Assembly (NCBI GenBank): GCA_966211765.1
Contig: CBIHOV010000036.1
Span: forward strand, 1-64,000
Direction of reading: 5' to 3'
DNA: 64,000 bases
Origin: Paraflavitalea sp966211765
Lineage (GTDB): Bacteria; Bacteroidota; Bacteroidia; Chitinophagales; Chitinophagaceae
The notes under the pieces were generated by a model that saw only the letters and a program-made list of their open reading frames with translations, was not told the DNA's origin and made no database searches. Made by a program: the position numbers and the translations under genes. Positions 14,894 to 23,297 of the stretch are shown in pieces. Numbering within the stretch: position 1 is the stretch's first letter; each line of letters starts with the position of its first letter.

Positions 14894-15973
14894 TTATTGC
14901 TTCTTAGCCGTTAACTCCAATAATTCCTTCAGGTACATATCCCACATTGGCGGATTGGAGTGGGTGCCATGACCCGTTGTTTTCTCGGAGGTAGGGATCA
15001 GGATATACCTGCCTTTGGGTATTCTTTTGATCACCGGCTCCATCAGGTTCAGCTCCGGAGGATTACATTCATCATCGGCTGAATTGACGGCGAAAATGGG
15101 CGCTATGATCTTTTCGGCCTGCGGCTCTGGATTGTAATAGCGCGAAGCATCCATGGCATAGATCATATCGTTGGCATCGAGGGTAGCAAGGTACCGTGCT
15201 TTTGTACGGGCCAGGTTCTCTTCTGCTTTCTCACGGGTAGGAGCTCCTTTTTGCATTGACCATGGTGCACTCACCATGAAGATGAGGGAAGAGATGGCGC
15301 CGGTCAATCCTACTTTGGGTTGACTGGTATACTCACCGCCTTTCCACTCGGGGTCCATCATGATGAGGTCGATGGCCATTTTACGGGTCATGCGGTTCCT
15401 GCCGGCAATCTCTACAGGCAGGCTGGCCAGCGGGAACAATGCATCCATAAAGGTGGGATACATTTCTCCCCATACCCAGGTGTGCATACCACCCATGGAG
15501 GTGCCCATTACCAGCCGCAGGTGGTTAATGCCCAGGTGCTGCGTCAGCAACAGGTAGTCGGCCTTCACCATATCGTTGTAGGTGTACTTCGGAAATTTCA
15601 TGTGCATACCATCGCTGGGCTTGCTCGATTTACCATGTCCGATAGCATCCGGAAAGATGATGAAATACTTCGTGGCATCCAGTAGTTGACCAGGACCAAA
15701 CAGGTTACCGGCAAAGCGGTCGTTGAAGAACCCGTTTCCGGTACCGGTAGTACCGTGCATTACGATCACCGCATTGGTCGTTTTACCGTTCTTGTCTTTC
15801 TGCGGTGTGCCCATGGTGTAATAGTGCAGGTTCATGTCGGGCAATGTCTCCTTGCTTTCAAATTCAAAGTTCTTCACTTTGTAATCACCTTCCGTCGCGG
15901 CAGGGTATTTGGCCTGCCCCGAAACTTTTAAGGCGCATACAACAAGTAATAAGCACAGCGTTCGTTTCATCAT
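14894..15973 (-). CDS. secreted alpha/beta hydrolase of the homoserine acetyltransferase-like fold
   Basis: Protein of 359 residues with a signal peptide (about 1-19, ending VSGQA). The fold is that of the MetX/homoserine O-acetyltransferase branch of alpha/beta hydrolases: 'AVIVMHGTTGTGNGFFND' (oxyanion region), 'IIFPDAIGHGKSSKPSD', nucleophile elbow 'MGTSMGGMHTW', acid 'NSADDECNPPEL' and catalytic His in 'KTTGHGTHSNPP'. MetX itself is cytoplasmic; an exported relative in a SusCD operon is more likely a hydrolase acting on an imported or surface-bound ester or amide. It is last in the operon, 20 bases after the SusD gene. Confidence 0.85.
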   Translation of the reverse strand: MMKRTLCLLLVVCALKVSGQAKYPAATEGDYKVKNFEFESKETLPDMNLHYYTMGTPQKDKNGKTTNAVIVMHGTTGTGNGFFNDRFAGNLFGPGQLLDATKYFIIFPDAIGHGKSSKPSDGMHMKFPKYTYNDMVKADYLLLTQHLGINHLRLVMGTSMGGMHTWVWGEMYPTFMDALFPLASLPVEIAGRNRMTRKMAIDLIMMDPEWKGGEYTSQPKVGLTGAISSLIFMVSAPWSMQKGAPTREKAEENLARTKARYLATLDANDMIYAMDASRYYNPEPQAEKIIAPIFAVNSADDECNPPELNLMEPVIKRIPKGRYILIPTSEKTTGHGTHSNPPMWDMYLKELLELTAKKQ

Positions 15974-15993
15974 TTTATATGTTTTTGTAACTA

Positions 15994-17424
15994 TTAAAAT
16001 TTATCCCACCACAATTTAGTCTCCACTTTATCACCGCCGATGTCTTTGGCCGCATTGGTATAATTGGTGCCGTTGAGTTGTTGCTCATTGCCGGGATCTG
16101 CCATCCTGTTGGGGAATCCTGATCTGGCGCCCAGGGGTATCGGCATTTGCGGATAATCCAGCCTTCTCAATTCTACCCATCCGTCATAAGGACGATTATA
16201 GAGGGCAATCCATTTCTGGAATCCGATCTTTTGTTTCCAGTCGCCCGTAGCAGTGGTATAAGCTACATCTGGTCTGGCAAGATAGGTATCCGCCTCGGCA
16301 TTGGTGCCACCCCACGCAATGATGGAAGCCCTGATCGCATTGTTATAATGTCCTTCGGCGGTGCCTCCTACATTGTAGCTCCGTTCTATGGCTTCGGCGC
16401 GGAGGAATTCTGTTTCTACATAATCGGCTATGATATTCGGAAAGTCGGGCGCATATATTTTGGCGCCGGGTTTCGATATCGTAGCGAAACTAACTACCTG
16501 ACCTACTACAGCGCCTACATAATTACCGACATTGTTGACACCAAAATACTGTGTTTTGCGCGGATCAGACATATTGATCAATACATCCATCAGGTCTTTG
16601 GCGGCAATAAAATCTGACCGGCCGGAGGTCACCAACTGATCGTATAAAGGATTGTTGTTGGGCGGGCTGGCGAGGTATTTGAACACGGTGTTATCGGCAG
16701 CGGCGCTAATGGCATTGGGGCTTGCGGCTTCAATGGCTGCTTTGGCGGTTGCATTGTCCACATCGGCAACAACGATCGCCATCCGCATATACAGGGTATT
16801 GGCAAATTTGATCCATTGGCCCACATTACCCTGGTAAAGGAAATCTTCGGTAGCTACAAAGCCGGCACTGGCGGTATTCAGTTTGCTGATATCAGTGGCC
16901 AGCTTTTTCAATATGTCGGCATAAATTGTTTTGGCATCGTCGTATACAGGAAACAATTTGTTGTTGTCCAGCGCATCTGTGTACGGTACATTGCCAAAGC
17001 TGTTCACCAACACACCCCAGGCATATACTTCGATGATGTCGAGCATGGCCAGTTGGTTAGCTTTTACGCCATCGCTAAGGGTCAGGTCGGCCGTTACCAA
17101 GCGTTTGGCATCTCTCAGGTCATTCATGATATCGCGGTACATACGCGTCCACCAGGCGGTATTGATAGCCCTGGTGAGAAAGTCATATTGGGCTTCTTCC
17201 TGGTTGGTAGCCTGGCCCCAGTGCTTTACCACATGCCTGAATATATTGGTATTCACATTGGCGGAAGCCATGCCATCGGAGAGGACTTTTACAGCATTGT
17301 TGAACAACATGCCGGCAGGTACTGCAGCCGGTTTTTTGGTTTCCTGGTTGTATTGGTCAATGTCCTTGGTACAGGAGGCTGTCAACAACAAGGCAGGCAC
17401 CAGTATCTTATATAATGTTTTCAT
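15994..17424 (-). CDS. SusD/RagB-family outer-membrane lipoprotein (SusD-like 2 type)
   Basis: Protein of 476 residues. Lipoprotein signal 'ILVPALLLTASCTKD' with Cys18. The helical body begins 'NNAVKVLSDGMASANVNTNIFRHVVKHWGQAT', and the C-terminus has the 'LRRLDYPQMPIPLGARSGFPNRMADPGNEQ' stretch typical of the SusD-like group that pairs with peptide or glycan SusC transporters. It binds the ligand on the outer leaf of the outer membrane and forms the lid of the SusC channel. The gene follows susC by 9 bases in the same direction. Confidence 0.92.
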   Translation of the reverse strand: MKTLYKILVPALLLTASCTKDIDQYNQETKKPAAVPAGMLFNNAVKVLSDGMASANVNTNIFRHVVKHWGQATNQEEAQYDFLTRAINTAWWTRMYRDIMNDLRDAKRLVTADLTLSDGVKANQLAMLDIIEVYAWGVLVNSFGNVPYTDALDNNKLFPVYDDAKTIYADILKKLATDISKLNTASAGFVATEDFLYQGNVGQWIKFANTLYMRMAIVVADVDNATAKAAIEAASPNAISAAADNTVFKYLASPPNNNPLYDQLVTSGRSDFIAAKDLMDVLINMSDPRKTQYFGVNNVGNYVGAVVGQVVSFATISKPGAKIYAPDFPNIIADYVETEFLRAEAIERSYNVGGTAEGHYNNAIRASIIAWGGTNAEADTYLARPDVAYTTATGDWKQKIGFQKWIALYNRPYDGWVELRRLDYPQMPIPLGARSGFPNRMADPGNEQQLNGTNYTNAAKDIGGDKVETKLWWDKF

Positions 17425-17433
17425 GATTGTAGT

Positions 17434-20400
17434 TTAGAATTTCACTTTTACGTTTACACCAATATTGCGGGAAGTAGGATAGGCGCCGCTTTGATTACCC
17501 TGTACATTGCCGGCAGAAAGGGTTTCTTCCGGATCTGAATAGGGCACATTTTTGTGAATGAGCCAAAGGTTGCGGCCAATCAGTGATACATCTATTCCTT
17601 TAATGTACTGCTTAACACCATTCAGGAATTTGGAAGGAATAGTATAAGTAATGTTGGTTTCGCGCAATTTTACATAGCTGGCATCATATACAAATTCTGA
17701 TTGTGGCAACAAGGGACTGTTGTTGACGTAGGCTACGCGCGTGGTATTGGGATGACCATCGGCGGTAACACCAGGCAGTATCACGCCACCACCTTGAGCG
17801 AGGGGAGCTCGTTTGTCATTGCCCAGGTCATTCTTGCCAACGGTTTCAGGCAGGATGCCGGCCTGTGTACCGTAATACATATCCAGGGAGAATACATCAC
17901 TGCCCTGGCGCACATCGATGAGGAAACTCATAGTAAAGTTCTTGTACCTGAAACTGTTCAATACACCGCCGATCCAATCGGGATTTACATTGCCGATCAG
18001 GTTATTGGTAGTTGTAGAGGCAGGATAAAGCCCGGCAGCACTTACCAATCTTTCACCATTTACAAACTGGAAGGTATTGCTTTGCAATTCGCCATAAGGA
18101 CGTCCAAGCGTTGCATTCAGGCTTACACCGCCCTGGAAGGAGGCGATCTGGAGGTTTTTGCTATCCTCGTACAAGGACAATACTTTGTTCCTGTTGCGGG
18201 TGAAGTTGACGTTGATATTCCAGGAGAAGTTCTTGTTGCTCACAGGAGAACCAAAGACAGACAATTCGATACCCTTGTTTTCGATATTGCCTGCATTGAT
18301 GTATTTGCTGGAATAACCAGTGCTGGTGGATACAGATACAGGAATGATCTGATCAACGGTGTTGGTATGATAATAAGTTACATCAAATCCTACGCGGTTG
18401 CGCAGGAAGGCCATTTCCAATCCGATTTCCTTGCTGGTGGTTTTCTCTGGCTTGAGTGCACTATTGTTCTTGGTGTTGGGCAGGGAGAAAAGAATATTGC
18501 TGCCCATGGGATTGGGTTGGTCGTACACATCGCTAATGGCTCCCCAGGGGGCGTCATTACCTACTGTGGCGTAATTGGCCCTGAGCTTTCCGGAGGTAAG
18601 CCAGGAAAGGTCCTGCAGGTGTTTAGAGAATACCCAGCTTCCGGATACGGCATAATAAATATAGGAATTGTTGTTTTCCGGCAAGGTGGATGACCGGTCA
18701 TTCCGGATGGTGGCGTCCAGCGTCAGAAGATCACGCCAGGTGAGGGTAGCGCCGCCGAAATAACCATCCACGGCTTTGGGCTGGTAAGATTCCTGGGCAG
18801 CAGCTACGGTACCGCGTGAATTTCCAACATAGTACAGGTTGGGAACGATGAGGCCGCCGGAAGTGGCAGCAGATACACTGCTAAGGGTATTTCTTCTGAT
18901 GTTGATACCTGCCAGTCCGCTGAACTTAAAGTCTTCGGACAGGTCTTTGTTTACTGTGGCGAGCAGGTCGTAGTTGGTTTCGTTAAATGACCTGTTGGTC
19001 CTGGAATAAGAAGATACACCGATACTTCCTACAGCGTTCCTTTCTTCCTGCAGTTCATTGTAGGTATCTACTGCTACACGGCCCATAATATTCAACCAAT
19101 CGGTAACGGCATAATTCAATGCCAGGTTGCCAAAAGTACGGGTACGGGTGTCGGTCTCATAATTCTGGAATACTGTCCAATAAGCATTGTTGTAGAAAGC
19201 GGGTCGGATGCCGGAAGCGATCCTGGGATCGGCCCAATTCCAGGTGGTATTCTTTTGGGTGCGGAAATAAGCATCACGCTGTTCCAGCATGTCCACGTTG
19301 GTTTGCCCAAACTGGCGAAGGGTTATGTTGATATTACGGCCGCCATCATAACCGGTGCCATAGCGGCCCTTGCCGTCTATCTTGGAGTAATTGACCATTG
19401 CGCTGGCGGTCAGTTTATCGGTTATTTTATAACTGGCAGCGAAGTTGACAATGTTTTTTAAGACGCGGCTATTGGGCACGATGCCTTTTTCTTCATTGCG
19501 GGTATAACCCAGTTTAAAGAAGCCTTTATCATTGGTGCCATCCATGAAAATGCTGTTGTTGGTAGACAGGGAATTTTCAAAGAATTCAACCGGCCCGTTG
19601 GCGGGTGCTACCCAGGGCTTCATTTTCTTATAGTAGGGGGAAGTGGGATCAAATGCGTCCCAATGATAGACCATCAGGTTGGGGTCGAATTTGGGCCCCC
19701 AGGAACGAACGGCTTCTGTGGGAGAGATGAGGTCCTTAGTGCCGTCACCATCCACATCTCCGAGGTAGAAACCATTCTGGTCGAGCGGAGTGGAACGGCC
19801 GCCGCCATATTCCTTCTGGTGTTTCACATAGGTGGTTTTATCCACGGTGCCTACAATAAGGCCTGAATTGAGGGTAACATTAAAGCCGGATTTGGCTTTT
19901 TTGGTGGTGATCATGATCACGCCATTGGCAGCTCTTGATCCATACAGCGCTGTTGCGGCTGCACCTTTCAATACGTTGATAGATTGTATATCATCGGGAT
20001 TGATATCGGCTGCGGCATTACCATAATCATAACCGCCGGTACCGGACCTTTGCCCGTTGCTGTTGTTGGTAGAGTTGTCGATGGGCACTCCATCTATTAC
20101 AAACATGGCCTGGTTGTTACCTGTTAAGGATTTGGCGCCGCGGATCACCACGTTGGTGGAGCCGCCGATTCCATTACCCTGTGTAATCTGCAAACCGGAG
20201 ATCTTGCCGGAGAGGCCACTGGCCACGTTGGCGATCCTCGTTTTGTTGAGGTCATCGCCGCTGATCTGCTGGGCAGCATAGGGCAGGGTGTTCTTTTCGC
20301 GGCGGATGCCATAGGCGGTCACTACTACTTCATCCAGTTGTGCGTTGGTCTTTTTAAGGGCAATATCCACTCTTTGCAGACCGCTGATGTTGATCTCCTG

Positions 20401-20640
20401 GGTGGTATAACCTACGGCAGATACCACCAGAATGCCTTTGCCAGTGGTTGAAATGGTGAATTCACCGTTGTCTTTGGAAACTACGCCACCTTCTCTACCT
20501 TTAAAATTGATGGAGGCGTTGGGTAGGGGTGCACCGGTCTCATCTGTCACTTTTCCGGGAAGGCTGGTCGTTTGTGCTGTGAGAAGATTGGAGAAAAATA
20601 AGCTACATAGCATGAAAAGCACGAGGGTTCGCTTACTCAT
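17434..20640 (-). CDS. SusC/RagA-family TonB-dependent outer-membrane transporter
   Basis: Protein of 1068 residues, usual for the family. Signal peptide about 1-23. The carboxypeptidase-regulatory-like domain is at about 27-95 ('GKVTDETGAPLPNASINFKG', then 'GYTTQEINI'), followed by the SusC signature 'LDEVVVTAYGI'. The plug domain is at about 110-230, with 'SGLSGKISGLQITQGNG', 'VVIRGAKSLTGNNQAMFVIDGVPIDN' and 'INVLKGAAATALYGSRAANGVIMITTKK'. The rest is a beta barrel ending in Phe ('GVNVKVKF'). It imports a ligand handed over by the adjacent SusD. No glycoside hydrolase is in the operon, so the substrate cannot be read from it. Confidence 0.96.
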   Translation of the reverse strand: MSKRTLVLFMLCSLFFSNLLTAQTTSLPGKVTDETGAPLPNASINFKGREGGVVSKDNGEFTISTTGKGILVVSAVGYTTQEINISGLQRVDIALKKTNAQLDEVVVTAYGIRREKNTLPYAAQQISGDDLNKTRIANVASGLSGKISGLQITQGNGIGGSTNVVIRGAKSLTGNNQAMFVIDGVPIDNSTNNSNGQRSGTGGYDYGNAAADINPDDIQSINVLKGAAATALYGSRAANGVIMITTKKAKSGFNVTLNSGLIVGTVDKTTYVKHQKEYGGGRSTPLDQNGFYLGDVDGDGTKDLISPTEAVRSWGPKFDPNLMVYHWDAFDPTSPYYKKMKPWVAPANGPVEFFENSLSTNNSIFMDGTNDKGFFKLGYTRNEEKGIVPNSRVLKNIVNFAASYKITDKLTASAMVNYSKIDGKGRYGTGYDGGRNINITLRQFGQTNVDMLEQRDAYFRTQKNTTWNWADPRIASGIRPAFYNNAYWTVFQNYETDTRTRTFGNLALNYAVTDWLNIMGRVAVDTYNELQEERNAVGSIGVSSYSRTNRSFNETNYDLLATVNKDLSEDFKFSGLAGINIRRNTLSSVSAATSGGLIVPNLYYVGNSRGTVAAAQESYQPKAVDGYFGGATLTWRDLLTLDATIRNDRSSTLPENNNSYIYYAVSGSWVFSKHLQDLSWLTSGKLRANYATVGNDAPWGAISDVYDQPNPMGSNILFSLPNTKNNSALKPEKTTSKEIGLEMAFLRNRVGFDVTYYHTNTVDQIIPVSVSTSTGYSSKYINAGNIENKGIELSVFGSPVSNKNFSWNINVNFTRNRNKVLSLYEDSKNLQIASFQGGVSLNATLGRPYGELQSNTFQFVNGERLVSAAGLYPASTTTNNLIGNVNPDWIGGVLNSFRYKNFTMSFLIDVRQGSDVFSLDMYYGTQAGILPETVGKNDLGNDKRAPLAQGGGVILPGVTADGHPNTTRVAYVNNSPLLPQSEFVYDASYVKLRETNITYTIPSKFLNGVKQYIKGIDVSLIGRNLWLIHKNVPYSDPEETLSAGNVQGNQSGAYPTSRNIGVNVKVKF

Positions 20641-20861
20641 TGAGCAATGATTTTGGTTAAAAAAAATGATTACGCTAAGACGAAAATTTCATGATAAGGC
20701 CTATGGCCAGGCAATCTGCGGAGTTGAAAGTGGATGGATGATGCTAAAGGTTAAATAACTTGGGTAAACATAGCCACTATACACCAGTATTATTTAATCG
20801 TTATTGATTGTTAATAGCCGGATATTACCCTAATATTATAGTATTAAAAACACATTAATTT

Positions 20862-21866
20862 ATGCATGCAGGACAGCGCTATACATTGAAGGAGTTTCTG
20901 GTATGGACAGTCAGTGATATAAAGTGGATGGTGATTTTGTCCACCATACCCGTTGTATTGTTTGAATTATTGGGTCTGAAATGGATTGCCTTGCCCTGGG
21001 TACCGATCGCGCTGATAGGCACCGCCACGGCTTTTATTGTGGGTTTCAGGAATACACAGACCTATAGCCGTTTGTGGGAGGCCCGCCAGATCTATGGGGC
21101 CATTGTGAATAGCAGCCGCTCCTGGGGCATGCTGGTCAAGGACCTGGTTGTATCTCACCATGCGGAAGATGCGCAACAGGCAAAGCGTGTCCTGATCAAC
21201 CGGCATATCGCCTGGCTTACGGCCCTGCGTTTTCAGCTGCGGGAACAACGTGCCTGGGAAACCAGCCGGACAAAGCCCTCCAACAAAAAGTATGGTAGCA
21301 GGTTTGTCATAGACGAGTGGACTACCACGCTGGAGGAAGCGCTCAGGCCATATCTCTCTGAAGAGGAAGTGAAGTATATCATCAGTAAGTCGAATAAAGC
21401 TACCCAACTCATTGGGCGGCAATCACAGCAACTGAAAGAACTGAAAGTCCGGGGATGGATCGAGCCGCTTAATTATGTGGAAATGGAGCGCTTGCTGGTG
21501 GACCTGTTTGACCACCAGGGCAGGTGTGAGCGGATCAAGAACTTTCCTTACCCGCGGCAGTTTGCCACGATCAGCCAGATGCTTAACCGGCTCTTTGTTG
21601 TGCTCGTGCCTTTTGGCGTGTTGAATGAGTTTCAGAAGTCGGGCAGTTGGATGGTATGGCTCACCATTCCATTCAGTGCCGTGGTAGGCTGGGTATTTTT
21701 GACACTGGAGCGGGTGGGAGAGAATACGGAGAATCCTTTTGAAGGCGGCGCCAATGATGTACCCGTCACCGCTATTTCCCGTTCCATCGAGATTGATCTG
21801 CTGGAAATGATCGATGCATTAGAAGTGCCGAAACCGCTGACACCTCAGCATTTCATTCTTACGTAA
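20862..21866 (+). CDS. bestrophin-family anion channel
   Basis: Protein of 334 residues of the bestrophin/UPF0187 family. Recognisable parts are an N-terminal span 'WMVILSTIPVVLFELLGLKW', a second span 'VPIALIGTATAFIVGFRNTQTYSRLWEARQIYGAIVNSSRSWG' with the conserved Asn-Ser-Ser/Arg-Trp stretch, and later spans at about 245-285 ('LFVVLVPFGVLNEF', 'VWLTIPFSAVVGWVFLTLE') followed by 'ENPFEGGANDVPVTAISRSIEIDL', the family's conserved tail. Prokaryotic members form pentameric ion channels in the inner membrane. It stands alone between the SusCD operon and convergent genes. Confidence 0.92.
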   Translation: MHAGQRYTLKEFLVWTVSDIKWMVILSTIPVVLFELLGLKWIALPWVPIALIGTATAFIVGFRNTQTYSRLWEARQIYGAIVNSSRSWGMLVKDLVVSHHAEDAQQAKRVLINRHIAWLTALRFQLREQRAWETSRTKPSNKKYGSRFVIDEWTTTLEEALRPYLSEEEVKYIISKSNKATQLIGRQSQQLKELKVRGWIEPLNYVEMERLLVDLFDHQGRCERIKNFPYPRQFATISQMLNRLFVVLVPFGVLNEFQKSGSWMVWLTIPFSAVVGWVFLTLERVGENTENPFEGGANDVPVTAISRSIEIDLLEMIDALEVPKPLTPQHFILT

Positions 21867-21872
21867 GTTTGT

Positions 21873-22220
21873 TTAATCTATAAACCAGTAAAGTACATCG
21901 GCCGGGTCAAAGAAGATGAGATAAAGCATTATTCCGATCCCCAACGAATAAAACAAGATTTGGCCTTTTATTTTCTCTTTGGTTTTTTGGCTTAAGAAAA
22001 CTAAAGTACATATCAATATAAAATTGGGTATTATAGAATAGAAAGTAATGGGCATTGCCAATCTTGTGACCTTACCGATGAGGCCAATGCTTTCAGATGT
22101 GGCCCCGGCCTCATGCGTGGCCCGGAAACTCCTTAGCCAATAATAAAAGGTGTATAAGCTTGCTGCAAATACAAATGGGAAACAATTCAGTACAGCATTG
22201 ACAAACTTTAAGTACTTCAT
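21873..22220 (-). CDS. small membrane protein of unknown function
   Basis: Start placed at the ATG at 22220 (115 residues); the open frame begins at 22304, inside the preceding AraC gene. Three hydrophobic segments are visible (about 6-27, 52-73 and 85-105), with little between them. The soluble linker has 'HEAGATSESIGLIGKVTRLAMP'. The family is not recognised. It converges on the bestrophin gene, with 6 bases between stops. Confidence 0.55.
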   Translation of the reverse strand: MKYLKFVNAVLNCFPFVFAASLYTFYYWLRSFRATHEAGATSESIGLIGKVTRLAMPITFYSIIPNFILICTLVFLSQKTKEKIKGQILFYSLGIGIMLYLIFFDPADVLYWFID

Positions 22221-22284
22221 CGGTTGTTTTGAGGTTGAGGCTATGTTGTATCCTATCGGCTCCTTCACGTAACAACTTACAAAA

Positions 22285-23193
22285 TTAAATACTAAGAAAT
22301 TCATTTTTATACTCAGCTGGCGTCTTCAACATGAACTCCTTAAACTGCTTGTTGAAATTGGAAAGGGTATTAAAACCGCATTCATAACAAATATGCGCAA
22401 TGGGGTCGTCTGTTTCGGTCAATAGTTTACAGGCATGTTTAATACGTATCTCGGAAACAAACCGGGAGAAGGGCTTATTGTTTTTGATGGTGAAGTACCG
22501 GCTAAAGGAAGTGGGCGTCATATGGAGCAGGTTGGCCATTTCTTCCAATGATATGGTACGGCGGAAATTCTTCAATACATAATCATATACAATATTAAGC
22601 CGATCGGTCTCGTGCTGGTCGTACACATCCTCATAGGGCTTGGAAGAAATATAGCGGAAGGTTTTGGCGCCTGCCATCAACTCCAGTATGCGCAGCAACT
22701 GCACCACGCTTTGAATGCCCTGCAGGTGTACCAGTTCCTGCATCATACGGATAATGTCCAGCCGGGCAACGCCCTCAAATTCCAATCCACGCATGGCCCG
22801 GGTGAATAATTTTTTGAGCACGGTCATCTCTTCTTTTTCCATGATGTGTTCGCCCAGGAAGTGCTCATTGAAATAGATCACAATGCCATCGGTCTGCAGG
22901 GTGCTTTTCTTATTGAAATATGCTTCATCACTGCGCCACAGGTGGGGCAGGTGGGGGCCGGTGAAGATCAGTTCGCCGGGCTTGAAGGCTTTGATGCTGT
23001 CGCCAATAAAACGGGTGCCGGTGCCTTCGAGTACTACAAATAGCTGGTATTCGGAATGCGCATGCCATACCGGGTCAAAATGCTTTTCCTGCAGGCGGCG
23101 GATCACAAATATATGTGACAGGGGTATCTCTGATTTATGTAGGGCTGCTTTCACAATGTGGTCTGTTTGTCGTTGATTATCGAAAATAGGCAT
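22285..23193 (-). CDS. AraC-family regulator with cupin sensor domain
   Basis: Protein of 302 residues. The N-terminal cupin-like ligand domain (about 30-120) shows 'HAHSEYQLFVVLEGTGTRFIGDSIKAFKPGELIFTGPHLPHLW'. The C-terminal double helix-turn-helix (about 205-300) shows 'ISLEEMANLLHMTPTSFSRYF', then 'IRIKHACKLLTETDDPIAHICYECGFNTLSNFNKQFKEF'. Such proteins usually switch on sugar-use genes. It is divergent from the large ThuA/propeller/azurin gene 104 bases away and is the natural candidate for its regulator. Confidence 0.93.
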   Translation of the reverse strand: MPIFDNQRQTDHIVKAALHKSEIPLSHIFVIRRLQEKHFDPVWHAHSEYQLFVVLEGTGTRFIGDSIKAFKPGELIFTGPHLPHLWRSDEAYFNKKSTLQTDGIVIYFNEHFLGEHIMEKEEMTVLKKLFTRAMRGLEFEGVARLDIIRMMQELVHLQGIQSVVQLLRILELMAGAKTFRYISSKPYEDVYDQHETDRLNIVYDYVLKNFRRTISLEEMANLLHMTPTSFSRYFTIKNNKPFSRFVSEIRIKHACKLLTETDDPIAHICYECGFNTLSNFNKQFKEFMLKTPAEYKNEFLSI

Positions 23194-23297
23194 TAATCAG
23201 GATAAAATACAGTCAGTATTGGATATAATCCGGCAAGGGTATGAGCGATAATCTTGGGATATTCGTATTGATTGAATAACGAACCCAATTGATTGCC

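Noticed and set aside
17701..18693. 330-codon open frame antisense to the SusC gene
   Set aside because: A shadow of the real gene: its composition follows the other strand's codon pattern, and no family is recognisable.
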